This document shows, in pieces, positions 27,550 to 38,285 of a DNA stretch of 64,000 bases. The stretch comes from Gilliamella sp. App6-5 (GTDB lineage: Bacteria > Pseudomonadota > Gammaproteobacteria > Enterobacterales > Orbaceae). Every line of letters begins with the position of its first letter. Positions within the stretch are counted from its first letter, which is position 1. The notes under the pieces were generated by a model that worked only from the letters and a program-made list of their open reading frames with translations, was not told the DNA's origin and did no database searches. The translations under genes were made by a program, and so were the position numbers. The stretch is from the NCBI RefSeq assembly GCF_001690525.1, contig NZ_LZGT01000069.1, positions 24,784 through 88,783 on the forward strand. The letters are read 5' to 3'.

Positions 27550-29169
27550 ATGATGGAAAAAAAAGTCACATCTTTTGAGAAATTAACAAAACGAACCTCA
27601 ACAGCATTATTGGGCTTAATAGTCTCAACTAAAGCTATTGCGCTATCGGCAACGACCACTGACATTATACAGGGGAGTGCACCTTATTTAAGTATGGATG
27701 GTGGCGTAACTAAGGCAATGAGTGACGATGGTTTGATCGGTATTAAATTCCCTGATGGTAGCGTGTATATTGCGCCAGGTGCAAATACCGATTTATATCC
27801 TGATGCAAAGGTAGATAATTCAAGCTTTAACACTCCTATAATATTACCCAGCGAAGCCAAAACCTTTGCTGATATTCAAACATTAGTACCATTAGCAGGT
27901 AATAGTCATTATCCTCGAATTGATCTGAATAATTTAATTGGTGAACCCTATAATTATTGGGGAGATGCCGATGGTGATGGAAATGCCAGCGCGACAGGTA
28001 GCCTAACAGTTGCATGGAAAAATGCCGATAATAAAGATATTACAGCCGAAATTAAAACTAATCCGAATAAATTATTAACGGCTTGTGATATGCCTTATCA
28101 ACTGACCATTACGGCAACTAATGGTCACTTATCCACCGAATATGGCGTGCCACAAACCAGCACTTTTAATGATATCAGCCACACTTATTATTTGGGCGTT
28201 AAGGCAGACAAACCATCAGCCTGTTATGCCTCCCCTAATATTATATATTCGGGGGGAGTTCGATATGACGACCGTATGAATGGTCCTAATTGGGTGTCAT
28301 TTGTGGGATTTAAAGTGAATGATGCCGATAAGCCCAGTGATAACTTCCCGACGACAGGGGCAGATGGTTTACACTTTTTCTTAATATTATCAGGCATAAC
28401 GCCAGAACAGATTATTGCCGCAAATGGTGCTACTGTTAGTGCGGAGAGTGGTCATGGCGTCACCTTGTCCCTCTCTGCTGACAAGGTAAATTGGGATCCG
28501 GTATGGGGGGGAACAGATGAAGAACGCTGGAATGCAAGACCAATAGATGTTAGAAGCGGTCTAAAGATAAAGCTAAAAGGGCCAACGCTCGATTCAAAAG
28601 ATAAGCGTTTTTCGCCTTCGGTATTTAAACTTTACGCAGATAGTAGCCATACTAAATTACTTTATAGCTTTAAGATAGAGCGTTGGTATATAAATAATCC
28701 TCCTACTATGAAAGAAAATGGGAATGTAGACTATAACCCGATGACATATGAGCAAGCCATACAGTTTTGTCAAGGGTTAGGAAGTCATTATCGTCTCCCC
28801 GATGTTAATGATTACACTAATAACAATGATCCGTGGCTCGGTTGGACTGGTGGTCTACCAGAGTTGGGTGATTTTTACGCATATCAACGACGCTTAAGTT
28901 TCAAGCGTGGCAACCGTTGGATAGGGGGATTATTTAATGAATGGGGGCGTATGGCTAGTTGGTATCCATTTGATGATGAGGAGACAGTACTACAAGCTGG
29001 AGAGTATGCTGTTTCTTGGGAGCTAAGTGGTAGCGGTTCGGATGGATTTTGGACGGCTACTCTGACAAATATGCCTAATAAGCATTTTACCGTTTACGCA
29101 CTCGATGGTGGTATTTGGTATTATGATGATTCTGGACGCAATGTACAAGCAGCATGTGTCAGTCCTTAA
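27550..29169 (+). CDS. Secreted/surface protein, paralogue B2
   Basis: 539 residues, tandem paralogue of the preceding gene. In the first 225 aligned residues I count seven substitutions; after the ACYA block, and especially beyond FCQGLGSHYRLPD, variable blocks alternate with invariant ones (RRLSFKRGNRW, GLFNEWG, FWTAT, ACVSP). This points to recent duplication with diversification, or gene conversion of the 5' part. 155 bases separate the two, so they may be co-transcribed. Confidence 0.7.
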   Translation: MMEKKVTSFEKLTKRTSTALLGLIVSTKAIALSATTTDIIQGSAPYLSMDGGVTKAMSDDGLIGIKFPDGSVYIAPGANTDLYPDAKVDNSSFNTPIILPSEAKTFADIQTLVPLAGNSHYPRIDLNNLIGEPYNYWGDADGDGNASATGSLTVAWKNADNKDITAEIKTNPNKLLTACDMPYQLTITATNGHLSTEYGVPQTSTFNDISHTYYLGVKADKPSACYASPNIIYSGGVRYDDRMNGPNWVSFVGFKVNDADKPSDNFPTTGADGLHFFLILSGITPEQIIAANGATVSAESGHGVTLSLSADKVNWDPVWGGTDEERWNARPIDVRSGLKIKLKGPTLDSKDKRFSPSVFKLYADSSHTKLLYSFKIERWYINNPPTMKENGNVDYNPMTYEQAIQFCQGLGSHYRLPDVNDYTNNNDPWLGWTGGLPELGDFYAYQRRLSFKRGNRWIGGLFNEWGRMASWYPFDDEETVLQAGEYAVSWELSGSGSDGFWTATLTNMPNKHFTVYALDGGIWYYDDSGRNVQAACVSP

Positions 29170-29206
29170 AGGTGATGATGTGTTAGATTAGCGATTATGT
29201 TAATTC

Positions 29207-29261
29207 TGCCACCTGTCATTAAAACAGTGATGATTAGCCACTTATCAAAAGATAGGTGGCA
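29207..29261. terminator. Hairpins between paralogue B2 and serA
   Basis: GATAGGTGGCA (29251-29261) can pair either with TGCCACCTGTC (29207-29217) or, as GATAGGTGGC, with GCCACTTATC (29237-29246, AAAA loop). Located between two convergent genes; probable bidirectional terminator, though T tracts are weak. Confidence 0.5.
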
Positions 29262-29276
29262 TTGAGTGAATGTCAA

Positions 29277-30518
29277 TTAAAATAGCAATCTTGCGCGAAT
29301 GGTACCAGACACTTTTTTTAATCTATCAAGCAATTCTTCGGCTTTATTTGCATTTACTCTATCGATATCAATAACAACATAACCAATTTTTGCGTCGGTT
29401 TGTAAATATTGTGCTGAAATATTAAGCCCTTGTTCCGCAAATAAGGTATTGATAGCAGTTAGTACACCAGGCTGATTATGGTGAATATTAATAAAACGAC
29501 TTGAACCTTTGGCTGGAATAGGTAATGAGGCTTCAGGAAAGTTAACGGCCGAAAGCGTTGCGCCAGTATCTGAATATTTTGCAAGTTTTGTGGCAACTTC
29601 AATTCCTATGTTTTCTTGCGCCTCGCTAGTTGAGCCGCCAATATGCGGTGTAATAATCACGTTATCAAATTGACATAATGGTGATTCAAATGGATCATTG
29701 TTACTTGCTGGTTCTGTTGGAAAGACATCAATAGCCGCACCACTGAGTTTGTTGGCTTTGAGGGCGTGCGTTAATGCATCAAGATCAATCACTTTACCGC
29801 GCGAAGCATTAATTAATATTGCGTCTTGCTTCATTGCCTCAATTTCGTTGTGACTTATCATTTTGATCGTGGTTGCATTTTCGGGGACATGCATAGAAAC
29901 AATATCGCTTGTCGCCAGTAATTCTTTCATTGATGAAACTTGCTTAGCATTACCTAACGGTAATTTGGTTTCAATATCGTAAAAATAAACATTCATGCCT
30001 AGTGATTCAGCTAAAATGCTTAATTGACTACCAATATGTCCATAACCAATAATACCTAAATTTTTACCTCGTGCTTCATGCGAACCCGTGGCAATTTTGT
30101 TCCATTTGCCTTGGTGCGCTTTAGCATTCGCTTCGGGCACGCGGCGCAATAATAAAATCGCTTCAGCTAGCACCAGTTCTGCAACAGATCGTGTATTAGA
30201 AAAGGGTGCATTAAACACAGGAATACCTTTCACTGTGGCAGCATCCAAATCAACTTGATTAGTACCAATACAAAAGCAGCCAATTCCTGCAAGTTTTGGA
30301 GCTGCATCAATAATATCTTTGGTTAAATGTGTTCTGGAACGAATACCAATAAAGCGAACATCTTGCAGGGCTTGTTTCAGTTCTGCTGGTGATAATGCGC
30401 TTTTATGATATTCAATATTGGTAAAACCCGCTGATTTTAATATTTTAATGGCACTAGGGTGAACGCCTTCAAGTAATAAAAACTTGTTTTCATCTTTGGT
30501 TAAAGCCTGAATAACCAT
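29277..30518 (-). CDS. serA: SerA, D-3-phosphoglycerate dehydrogenase
   Basis: 413 residues (E. coli 410). Rossmann motif GIIGYGHIGSQLS, catalytic Arg/Glu/His in NASRGKVID, AIDVFPTEP and PHIGGSTSEAQ, and a C-terminal ACT domain (about residues 340-413) for serine feedback. First step of serine synthesis. Next to rpiA and argP as in E. coli. The same window encodes serine uptake and deamination (sdaC, sdaA). Confidence 0.97.
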   Translation of the reverse strand: MVIQALTKDENKFLLLEGVHPSAIKILKSAGFTNIEYHKSALSPAELKQALQDVRFIGIRSRTHLTKDIIDAAPKLAGIGCFCIGTNQVDLDAATVKGIPVFNAPFSNTRSVAELVLAEAILLLRRVPEANAKAHQGKWNKIATGSHEARGKNLGIIGYGHIGSQLSILAESLGMNVYFYDIETKLPLGNAKQVSSMKELLATSDIVSMHVPENATTIKMISHNEIEAMKQDAILINASRGKVIDLDALTHALKANKLSGAAIDVFPTEPASNNDPFESPLCQFDNVIITPHIGGSTSEAQENIGIEVATKLAKYSDTGATLSAVNFPEASLPIPAKGSSRFINIHHNQPGVLTAINTLFAEQGLNISAQYLQTDAKIGYVVIDIDRVNANKAEELLDRLKKVSGTIRARLLF

Positions 30519-30597
30519 GATTTCCTCTCTTTCTTTCCGTATACAAATGGGTATTTATTGTGGTATACCGTTATAAATTTGCTCTAAATATATGATT

Positions 30598-31254
30598 TTA
30601 CCTTAGCTCTTTCACACCCGTGCTACATCCGACAAGCGCAATATCAGCGCCTTTATTGGCAAATAATCCCACCGTTACCACACCCGCAATATTATTGATT
30701 CGATTTTCTAATTCTATGGGGTTGGCGATAATAAGATCATGGACATCTAAAATCACATTACCATTATCCGTGACTATGCCTTGACGATAGAGGGGTTTAC
30801 CCCCTAGTTTAAATAGTTCGCGAGCAACATAAGAACGCGCCATCGGGATCACTTCAACAGGTAAAGGAAACTTACCTAATACATCAACCACTTTTGATTC
30901 ATCAACAATACAAATAAATTGTTTGGCAATGGCTGAAACAATTTTTTCACGTGTTAAAGCTGCACCGCCGCCTTTAATCATCTGTAAATGATGATTTATT
31001 TCATCAGCACCATCGACATAAACATCTAAACTATCGACTTCATTACAATCAAGTACTGGAATGCCATAGCTTTTTAATTTTTGAGTGGATGCTTCTGAAC
31101 TTGAAACCGTGCCTTTGATTTGATCTTTTATTGTGGCTAATGCATCAATAAAATGCGCTGCCGTTGAACCTGTTCCTACGCCGACATAAGCATCAGGTTT
31201 GATAAATTTTAATGCTGACCAGCCTACGGCTTTTTTTAATTCGTCTTGTGTCAT
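30598..31254 (-). CDS. rpiA: RpiA, ribose-5-phosphate isomerase A
   Basis: 218 residues (E. coli 219). Signature segments [21 protein letters not shown] and [12 protein letters not shown] carry the phosphate-binding loop and catalytic Asp/Lys. Interconverts ribose-5-P and ribulose-5-P in the pentose phosphate pathway. Divergent from argP across about 208 bases and 79 bases upstream of serA in the same direction. Confidence 0.97.
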   Translation of the reverse strand: MTQDELKKAVGWSALKFIKPDAYVGVGTGSTAAHFIDALATIKDQIKGTVSSSEASTQKLKSYGIPVLDCNEVDSLDVYVDGADEINHHLQMIKGGGAALTREKIVSAIAKQFICIVDESKVVDVLGKFPLPVEVIPMARSYVARELFKLGGKPLYRQGIVTDNGNVILDVHDLIIANPIELENRINNIAGVVTVGLFANKGADIALVGCSTGVKELR

Positions 31255-31462
31255 GATATCACCCTATTTTGAGGATAATTTTTCTTAAAAAAATAAAATT
31301 TTGAAAGCAAAATGATTGAAGATATGGCATAGTACCCAATTGGAAAGTAAAAATCATTAGGATTTTAAGAAAATATATCAACTTTTGATATGTTGAAAAT
31401 TTATTGCGATATTAAAGTAGTTTGAATATTCAAGCAATGATCAAATCATTAGTGTAGAGATT

Positions 31463-32356
31463 ATGAAGCGCCCAGATTATAGAGCATTACAAGCATTAGA
31501 TGCAGTGATAAAAGAACGAGGATTTGAACGAGCAGCAGATAAACTGTGTATTACACAACCTGCGGTATCGCAACGCATTAAACAGTTAGAAAGTTTTTTT
31601 GGTCAGCAATTGTTGGTTAGAACTATTCCCCCAAAAGCCACTAAGCAAGGTGAGCATCTTTTAGGATTATTGCACCAAGTTGAGTTATTAGAACAACAAT
31701 GGTTGGGTGATAATGAACAAAACTCAACGCCATTGTCATTATCTATTGCAATCAACGCTGATTCTTTAGCGACTTGGCTATTACCTGCGTTAAAGCCTGT
31801 TTTAGATAAGAATATTTTACGTTTTGATATTCAAGTAAAAGATGAAGAGCATACTTTAGAATTGCTACGCTTAGGTACAGTCGTTGGTGCAATTAGTATT
31901 CAAGCTAACCCTTTACCAGGCTGTTTGTCTGATTTATTAGGTGCATTAGACTATATTTTTGTGGCTTCGCCTGATTTTGCTAAAAAGTACTTCCCACATG
32001 GTGTGACTCGGTCATCGTTATTAAAAGCGCCTGCTGTTGCGTTTGACCATTTAGATGATATGCATCAGGCTTTTTTGCAAGAAAATTTTAATCTTACCCC
32101 AGGTAGTGTGATTTGCCATATTACCAGTTCATCCGAGGCTTTTGTACAATTAGCTAAACAAGGTTCAGCTTGTTGTATGCTGCCAAAGTTACAGGTTGAA
32201 CAAGAGTTAAAAAACGGTGAGTTGGTTAATTTAACAGAAGGGTTATATCAAAGGCGTATGCTATATTGGCATCGTTTTGCGCCAGAAAGTAGCGTAATGC
32301 AAACTATTTCTGAAACTTTAATTGATTATGCCCAAAATACATTATCACAACCTTAA
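31463..32356 (+). CDS. argP: ArgP (IciA), LysR-type regulator
   Basis: 297 residues, typical LysR: N-terminal winged HTH ([33 protein letters not shown] region, cited by position 21-53) and a C-terminal effector domain. The rpiA-argP neighbourhood and the RTIPPKAT segment after the HTH fit ArgP, the lysine-sensitive activator of arginine export and other amino-acid genes. argO is not in the window. Confidence 0.88.
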   Translation: MKRPDYRALQALDAVIKERGFERAADKLCITQPAVSQRIKQLESFFGQQLLVRTIPPKATKQGEHLLGLLHQVELLEQQWLGDNEQNSTPLSLSIAINADSLATWLLPALKPVLDKNILRFDIQVKDEEHTLELLRLGTVVGAISIQANPLPGCLSDLLGALDYIFVASPDFAKKYFPHGVTRSSLLKAPAVAFDHLDDMHQAFLQENFNLTPGSVICHITSSSEAFVQLAKQGSACCMLPKLQVEQELKNGELVNLTEGLYQRRMLYWHRFAPESSVMQTISETLIDYAQNTLSQP

Positions 32357-32389
32357 GCTTTGGAGCACAAATAATAGATAATTAGATGG

Positions 32390-32431
32390 TTTTATACTAA
32401 AACGCATACTTTCCTGAAACTTTTTGACAAA
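32390..32431. repeat. 42-bp dispersed intergenic repeat, copy 2
   Basis: 40 of 42 bases identical to 18562-18603, same orientation, 34 bases after the argP stop and 29 bases before hemE. Confidence 0.8.
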
Positions 32432-32460
32432 CTAACATCTTTACTTAAAGAGCTGAGGAT

Positions 32461-33534
32461 ATGAGCCAATTAAAAAATGACCGTTATTTACGTGCTTTGC
32501 AATGTTTGCCTGTAGATTACACGCCGATTTGGATGATGCGCCAGGCGGGCCGCTATTTGCCAGAGTATCGTCAGTTAAGAGCCAAAGCAGGTGATTTTAT
32601 GACGATGTGTCAAACACCAGAATTAGCTTGCGAAGTCACTTTACAGCCATTACAGCGATTTGATCTTGATGCTGCTATTATCTTTTCTGATATTTTAACT
32701 ATTCCTGATGCTATGGGACTTGGCTTATATTTTGAGTCGGGCGAAGGTCCAAAATTTGCAAAATCGATATCGTGTCTGTCCGATATTAAACAGTTACCCA
32801 TCCCTGATCCTGAGCAATCACTTAAATATGTGATGGATGCGATTCGATTAACGAAAAAAGAACTCAATGGTAAAGTTCCATTAATAGGCTTTTCAGGGAG
32901 TCCATGGACATTAGCAACCTATATGATTGAAGGGGGCAGTAGCAAAACATTTACTAAAATCAAAAAAATGCTCTATAGTGAGCCCAAAGCACTGCATTTG
33001 CTACTTGAAAAGCTCGCCAATAGTATTGCGTTATATTTAAATGCGCAAATCCAAGCTGGAGCGCAATCAATTATGATTTTTGATACATGGGGTGGCGTAT
33101 TGAGCCATCAAAGTTATCAAACATTTTCACTTGACTATATGCAATTAATTTTGTCGCAATTAAAGCAAGGTAAAAAAAGTGAAGTTATAACCTCGTATAT
33201 CCCTGTCACTTTATTTACTAAAGGGGGGGGATTATGGCTGGATAGTATAATCCACACTGGCTGTGATGCAGTGGGGGTGGATTGGACGGTGAATTTAAGC
33301 CAGATCACCAAAAAAGGGCAAGTGGCGGTGCAAGGGAATTTAGATCCTTCCGTTTTGTATGCAGAAAAACAAACAATTGAATCCAATGTAGAAGCCGTTC
33401 TTAGTGAATTTGGTCATCACAATGGACATATTTTTAATTTAGGGCATGGTATTCACCAAGATATCCCCATAGAACATGTACAGCATCTAATTGAAGCAGT
33501 ACATCGGCAGTCAAAAAGGTTTCATCATGATTAA
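32461..33534 (+). CDS. hemE: HemE, uroporphyrinogen decarboxylase
   Basis: 357 residues (E. coli 354). N-terminal [28 protein letters not shown] with the catalytic Asp, [15 protein letters not shown] and the FNLGHGI motif near the C-terminus. Decarboxylates uroporphyrinogen III to coproporphyrinogen III in heme synthesis. Preceded by GAGGAT. The next gene starts inside its last codons. Confidence 0.97.
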   Translation: MSQLKNDRYLRALQCLPVDYTPIWMMRQAGRYLPEYRQLRAKAGDFMTMCQTPELACEVTLQPLQRFDLDAAIIFSDILTIPDAMGLGLYFESGEGPKFAKSISCLSDIKQLPIPDPEQSLKYVMDAIRLTKKELNGKVPLIGFSGSPWTLATYMIEGGSSKTFTKIKKMLYSEPKALHLLLEKLANSIALYLNAQIQAGAQSIMIFDTWGGVLSHQSYQTFSLDYMQLILSQLKQGKKSEVITSYIPVTLFTKGGGLWLDSIIHTGCDAVGVDWTVNLSQITKKGQVAVQGNLDPSVLYAEKQTIESNVEAVLSEFGHHNGHIFNLGHGIHQDIPIEHVQHLIEAVHRQSKRFHHD

Positions 33535-34120
33535 AAATCCTGTTCAATTAAGAGTAGAAAAGTTACCACAATGGCAACAACGTTTATTTATGGTTTGCCT
33601 GTGCGAACGGATGTATCCCAATTTTGTTTTTTATTGTCAACAACAGCAAAATGACGATGATGCAAAAAGTTACAAAAAAATACTAGATTTAGTTTGGGAA
33701 TCATTATTAGTTGAAGATGTAAAAATCAATTTTGATTTACAGCTTGAAAAATTAGAAGCGATAATTCCTATTGTCACTGAAGATAGCCCTTATATGATTT
33801 ATCCAGCTATCGATGCTTGTCAGGCGCTTGGTGAGGTTTTACACTCTTATTTGAGTGGTGAAATGGCCGAGCATACCGCTAAAGTAAGTAGCATATCGGC
33901 AACCACCATTGCTGAATTTGAAATGACTAAAACTAATGTTAATCTTTCACCAGATGCGCAACAAACTTTACCTAGTGTAATTGATGAATTTGATCTACAG
34001 TGGGAGATATTACGATTATTGCGTGATGAAAATAATGAGATGATTACGCTCATAAAAGGTTTAAAAGATGAAATTCGAGCATCTGGAGTAAGTAATATTG
34101 GTGTTTTTTTGGGCGGTTAA
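33527..34120 (+). CDS. yjaG: YjaG family protein (DUF416)
   Basis: 197 residues from the ATG at 33527, which overlaps the end of hemE by 8 bases and has AAAGG upstream. The N-terminal [22 protein letters not shown] pattern (cited by position 9-30) and the hemE-yjaG-hupA gene order identify DUF416/YjaG, function unknown. The E. coli endonuclease V gene nfi, normally between hemE and yjaG, is missing, and the two genes are now fused into an overlap. Confidence 0.88.
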   Translation: MIKNPVQLRVEKLPQWQQRLFMVCLCERMYPNFVFYCQQQQNDDDAKSYKKILDLVWESLLVEDVKINFDLQLEKLEAIIPIVTEDSPYMIYPAIDACQALGEVLHSYLSGEMAEHTAKVSSISATTIAEFEMTKTNVNLSPDAQQTLPSVIDEFDLQWEILRLLRDENNEMITLIKGLKDEIRASGVSNIGVFLGG

Positions 34121-34226
34121 GCGGTTTAAAGTGTAATTTTTTTATTTTTTATTAAATTTTTCTTTAATATTAGATGAATATAGACTACATTTAACCGCAA
34201 TGTAATCTAAACACTGTTTACAGTAG

Positions 34227-34250
34227 CGAAGCTAAATTTTAGCTTCGTTT
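34227..34250 (+). terminator. Terminator after yjaG
   Basis: 10-bp stem CGAAGCTAAA/TTTAGCTTCG (34227-34236, 34238-34247) with a minimal loop, followed by TTTATAAT. Ends the hemE-yjaG transcript upstream of hupA. Confidence 0.65.
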
Positions 34251-34294
34251 ATAATGTTAACTTTAACAATAAAATAATATGTAAGGATATACCC

Positions 34295-34567
34295 ATGAAT
34301 AAAACAGAACTTGTCGACGCTATTGCTAGTAAAGCTGATATTACTAAAGTTGCTGCTAAGACAGCATTGGAAGCGACACTAGCGGCTATTACTGAATCAT
34401 TAAAAGCTGGTGAACCAGTTCAATTAGTTGGTTTTGGTACCTTTAAAGTTAATGATCGCAAAGCACGTACTGGTCGTAACCCAAAAACGGGTAAAGAAAT
34501 TAAAATTGAAGCAAGTAAAGTACCTGCATTCGTATCAGGTAAAAGTTTAAAAGAAGCAATCAAATAA
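34295..34567 (+). CDS. hupA: HU, nucleoid-associated DNA-binding protein (alpha type)
   Basis: 90 residues. Complete HU fold, including the [24 protein letters not shown] beta-arm region (cited by position 46-69) with the intercalating Pro in RNPKTG. DNA bending and compaction. Neighbourhood with hemE/yjaG fits hupA rather than hupB. Preceded by AAGGA. Confidence 0.95.
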   Translation: MNKTELVDAIASKADITKVAAKTALEATLAAITESLKAGEPVQLVGFGTFKVNDRKARTGRNPKTGKEIKIEASKVPAFVSGKSLKEAIK

Positions 34568-34608
34568 GTTGCTTTTTATCTTTCTGTCAATTTGATTGAT
34601 AGAAGAAT

Positions 34609-34650
34609 AGGTCATAGGGTATAGCCTTATGACCTTATCCTTTCGCGAAA
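34609..34650 (+). terminator. Terminator region after hupA
   Basis: Stem AGGTCATA/TATGACCT (34609-34616, 34628-34635), then TATCCTTT and a small CTTTCGCGAAAG palindrome. 41 bases after the hupA stop. Confidence 0.55.
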
Positions 34651-34742
34651 GAAAAAACGCATAAAATAGCATATCTGTTAGTTTTTTTATCCTATTTATA
34701 AACAATATTGGCTCCTAACTAAAATTTATACTGTTAATCATT

Positions 34743-35228
34743 TTAAACAGTTATTTCAATCAATTTGGCTTGTAATATATCGGCTAAATCTTGAGGAGTA
34801 AGTTCAATTTCTAATCCTCTTTTGCCACCTGATATGAACATTGTTGTGTGATGATTGGCACTTAAATCAATGAGTGTGGGGAGTTGCTGCTTTTGACCCA
34901 GTGGACTAATTCCTCCCACCAAATAACCCGTTACCTTTTGGGCTAAATTAGCATCAGCTAAATCTATTTTTTTACAGTTTAGTGCTTTGGCCACTTTTTT
35001 TAGATCTAAATGACACTCAACTGGCAATACGCAAACCGCTAACTTCTTATTGTTACCGTTCAAACTCACAACCAGCGTTTTGAATACTTGCGCAGCAGTG
35101 ACATTTAAACTGGGATCAAGTTTATCAACCGCTTCTTGTCCGTAGTTGGTTTGATTTGGGTCATGCTTATACTGATGAATGTTAAATTTAGTTTTTAACT
35201 TCTTTAGTAAATTAATCGCTGGAGTCAT
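34743..35228 (-). CDS. ybaK: YbaK/EbsC, Cys-tRNA(Pro) deacylase
   Basis: 161 residues (E. coli 159). YbaK fold with FKTLVV, conserved Lys, [14 protein letters not shown] and [13 protein letters not shown] segments. Hydrolyses Cys mischarged on tRNA(Pro) by ProRS, which is encoded at 50964. Single gene, leftward, convergent with hupA. Confidence 0.93.
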   Translation of the reverse strand: MTPAINLLKKLKTKFNIHQYKHDPNQTNYGQEAVDKLDPSLNVTAAQVFKTLVVSLNGNNKKLAVCVLPVECHLDLKKVAKALNCKKIDLADANLAQKVTGYLVGGISPLGQKQQLPTLIDLSANHHTTMFISGGKRGLEIELTPQDLADILQAKLIEITV

Positions 35229-35310
35229 AGCTGTTATCCAATAGATTTAATTAAATCAATGCATGGCAAATGATATCTTTACCAACTAAAGTTGGTAAAG
35301 ATATGAATGA

Positions 35311-36135
35311 TTAAAGAATTAATTTGTGGTCTTCTTGATGTTTATCATCATTGTTAGGAGGTAATGTTGAGTTAGTTGAATGAGTTATTAGCGAATAAAG
35401 ACGATAGAAAAAGCTAGTAACAAAAATATCAAAAAAGATAGTACAGAAAGAAAAGACTGTATTAAGGACAAAATTGTCATCATCAAACGCCATAGCTAAT
35501 TGAGTTAAAATTATCACAAATGCTAGGTAGATTAATGTCATCAAAATACCCTGACGCCACTGTGTTTTTGATAACTGCATGCTTAATGAAAGTGACTCAA
35601 AAATATTGTTTGGACGAGGTTCAACCTGCGAAGCAAAAAAGAAGTTACAAAAGATAATCAAAAATAGGATTGAAACCAAAAGTACTAAAAAAATTAATAT
35701 AACAATAAGCGCTTTAGGTAAAAGTAAACTTAAACTAATAAGCACTATAGATAACATAAGTGTGACTAAAAATATAAAGATACCAATGATAAGATAAAAA
35801 AGAATAATTTTTAACGTATTTGATAATGCTTTAGATAGTAATAGATTTAAATTAAGTCTATCGCTGGCATAAAGATTAGAAATGGTTGCAATACTAATTG
35901 CTTTTAAAATAATACCGATTAACAATGTCAATATGACGAATGAAAAATAGTTCGTTAAGTCATATGAAAGATTGATTTGTTCGGCAAGATTTTGTTTATC
36001 AAAGAAAGAATTAAAAAACGTATGGACTAAAGCTAATACTAGACTAACAAGAGCAAATTGCGTAATACGATTACGAATAAAATTGCGCGTTTGCGTAAAA
36101 ATTAAAGGAAAAGAGATTTTTTTTTGCATTTCCAT
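35311..36135 (-). CDS. yciC: YciC family (UPF0259) inner-membrane protein
   Basis: 274 residues with about six hydrophobic segments and a polar Asn/Asp/His-rich C-terminal tail absent from E. coli YciC. Family resemblance: the N-terminal TRNFIRNRITQFALVSLVLA (E. coli FFRNQFMTILLVSLLCA), the SLSLSMQLSKTQWR segment and FFYRLYSLI near the end. Function unknown in the family. Downstream of glyQS in the same direction with a 67-base gap. Confidence 0.75.
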   Translation of the reverse strand: MEMQKKISFPLIFTQTRNFIRNRITQFALVSLVLALVHTFFNSFFDKQNLAEQINLSYDLTNYFSFVILTLLIGIILKAISIATISNLYASDRLNLNLLLSKALSNTLKIILFYLIIGIFIFLVTLMLSIVLISLSLLLPKALIVILIFLVLLVSILFLIIFCNFFFASQVEPRPNNIFESLSLSMQLSKTQWRQGILMTLIYLAFVIILTQLAMAFDDDNFVLNTVFSFCTIFFDIFVTSFFYRLYSLITHSTNSTLPPNNDDKHQEDHKLIL

Positions 36136-36202
36136 ATAAGTTCCTTATAGGTGGTAACCGATTTAGTTACCACTATTATTTTTGAATGATTAAATTCGAA
36201 AA

Positions 36203-38272
36203 TTAAGCTTGTAATAATGAAATATCAGCGACTTTTAAGAATAAGTTTTGTAGCTTTTTCAGAAGTGCTAACCGATTAAGTTTGATTTGTTCATTGTCAA
36301 CCATAACCATGACAGAATCAAAAAACGCATTCACCGTTTCTTTTAGTGACGATAATTCAACTAATGCATCTTGATAACGACCTTCATTAAAATAAGGTGA
36401 AAGCTTATCGGTTAAAATTACCAATTTTTTAGCTAATTCGCCTTCAGCGCCTGCTTCTAGCAAGGCTGCATTGATCTGCTCTGGAATAGCAATCTCGGCT
36501 TTAGATAAGATATTTGATACTCGTTTATTCGCTTCTGCTAATGATGAGGATTCTGGCAAGGTTCTAAAGTGAGTGACTGCTTTAATGCGCGCATCAAAAT
36601 CAGCTGGTTTTGTTGGATTAAGCGCTAAAACCGCTTGAATAGTATCAATGGCAAAGCCTTGTTCTTGATACCAAGCGCGGAAACGACCTTGCATAAAATT
36701 AACAATATCTTCAACTACATTTTTATTATTCAGTTTTTCGCCATATAACGATGTGGCATAATTGGCTAATTCAACAAGATCTAAAGGTAATACCTTTTCG
36801 ACAATAATTCGTAAAATACCAATCGCAGCACGTCGCAATGCAAAAGGATCTTTATCACCTTTAGGATGCTGACCAATGCCAAAAATACCAGCTAGAGTAT
36901 CCATTTTTTCAGCGATAGAAACCGCACAAGACACCGCCGTACTCGGTAATTCATCACCTGCAAAACGCGGTTTATATTGTTCTTCAATAGCGGTTGCAAC
37001 TTCACTGCTTTCGCCATCTTTAAGTGCCAAATAGCGCCCCATAATACCTTGCGTTTCAGGAAACTCAAAAACAGTATTAGTCACTAAATCACATTTAGTC
37101 AACTTACCCGCTCGTTTAGCTTGCTCAACATTGGTACCTATATGTTCAGCAATAAAACCAGATAAGGCTTCAATACGAAGTGATTTATCTTTAACTGTAC
37201 CCAATTGTTGTTGGAATAATACCGTATCAAGGCGAGGCAAACGATCTTCTAAACGTTGTTTTAAATCGGTTTGATAAAAGAATTCAGCATCAGCAAGGCG
37301 TGGGCGAACCACTTTTTCATTACCCGAAATCACAACTTGTGGATCTTTCGACTCAATATTCGCCACAAAAATAAAGTTTGGTAATAATTTGCCTTGTTTA
37401 TCATAAACAGGAAAGTATTTTTGATCCCCTTTCATGGTATAAACCAGTGATTCGGCTGGAACTTGTAAAAATCGCTCTTCAAATTTAGCGGTTAGTACAA
37501 CAGGCCATTCAACGAGAGAACAGACTTCTTCAAGTAGCGTGTCAGTTAAATCAGCCTTACCATGAAGTTTAGCCGCTTCGCTTTCAGCTTGTTGCTTAAT
37601 CATAGCTTTTCGCTTGTCATAATCAGCAATGACTTTACCACGCTGTTCCAAAATTTCGGGATACTGATCGGCATTATCGATAGTGAACTCTTGTTCCCCC
37701 ATAAAACGGTGACCACGAATAACGCGGTTTGACTCAATATCTAAAATGGTACCAGTCACCAGCTCATCACCATACAACATGGTGACCGTATGGCATGGAC
37801 GAATAAATTCGACTTGACGAGCAGCCCAACGCATTGGTTTAGGGATAGGTAATTTGCTTAATGCTGTTTTAACCATATCACATAAAAGATTAACTACTGG
37901 TTGACCTTTTTGATTGTGAGTATAAGAAAGCCATTCGCCTTTATCGGTTTTTATACGCTGGGCTTGATCAACGGTAATACCACAACCTCGCGCCCAACCT
38001 TCGGCAGCTTTAGTTGCATTACCATTGGCATCAAATGCCGCACTGACCGCAGGACCGCGTTTAACAATTTGGCTATCAGGTTGTGTGTTATTTAAATTTA
38101 AGACTTTTAACGCTAAACGGCGAGGAGATGCATACCAAAGTACTTCGCCATGTTCTAAATTGGCATTATCAAGCTGCTGTATAAAATTAGCCGCAAAGCT
38201 TTCTGCTAAAGTGCGGAGTGATTTTGGTGGTAACTCTTCGGTACCAATTTCCACTAAAAATGTTTTTTGCAT
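36203..38272 (-). CDS. glyS: GlyS, glycyl-tRNA synthetase beta subunit
   Basis: 689 residues, same length as E. coli GlyS. N-terminal [13 protein letters not shown] and [11 protein letters not shown], the HD-like middle region and a C-terminal anticodon-binding domain with [21 protein letters not shown]. Forms the alpha2beta2 GlyRS with GlyQ; 13 bases after glyQ. Confidence 0.98.
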   Translation of the reverse strand: MQKTFLVEIGTEELPPKSLRTLAESFAANFIQQLDNANLEHGEVLWYASPRRLALKVLNLNNTQPDSQIVKRGPAVSAAFDANGNATKAAEGWARGCGITVDQAQRIKTDKGEWLSYTHNQKGQPVVNLLCDMVKTALSKLPIPKPMRWAARQVEFIRPCHTVTMLYGDELVTGTILDIESNRVIRGHRFMGEQEFTIDNADQYPEILEQRGKVIADYDKRKAMIKQQAESEAAKLHGKADLTDTLLEEVCSLVEWPVVLTAKFEERFLQVPAESLVYTMKGDQKYFPVYDKQGKLLPNFIFVANIESKDPQVVISGNEKVVRPRLADAEFFYQTDLKQRLEDRLPRLDTVLFQQQLGTVKDKSLRIEALSGFIAEHIGTNVEQAKRAGKLTKCDLVTNTVFEFPETQGIMGRYLALKDGESSEVATAIEEQYKPRFAGDELPSTAVSCAVSIAEKMDTLAGIFGIGQHPKGDKDPFALRRAAIGILRIIVEKVLPLDLVELANYATSLYGEKLNNKNVVEDIVNFMQGRFRAWYQEQGFAIDTIQAVLALNPTKPADFDARIKAVTHFRTLPESSSLAEANKRVSNILSKAEIAIPEQINAALLEAGAEGELAKKLVILTDKLSPYFNEGRYQDALVELSSLKETVNAFFDSVMVMVDNEQIKLNRLALLKKLQNLFLKVADISLLQA

Positions 38273-38285
38273 AATCTTTTAATTC

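Noticed and set aside
25802..29169. Diversity-generating retroelement target genes, because of the variable lectin-like C-termini
   Set aside because: No reverse transcriptase, template repeat or adenine-biased substitution pattern is present nearby; ordinary duplication explains the pattern.
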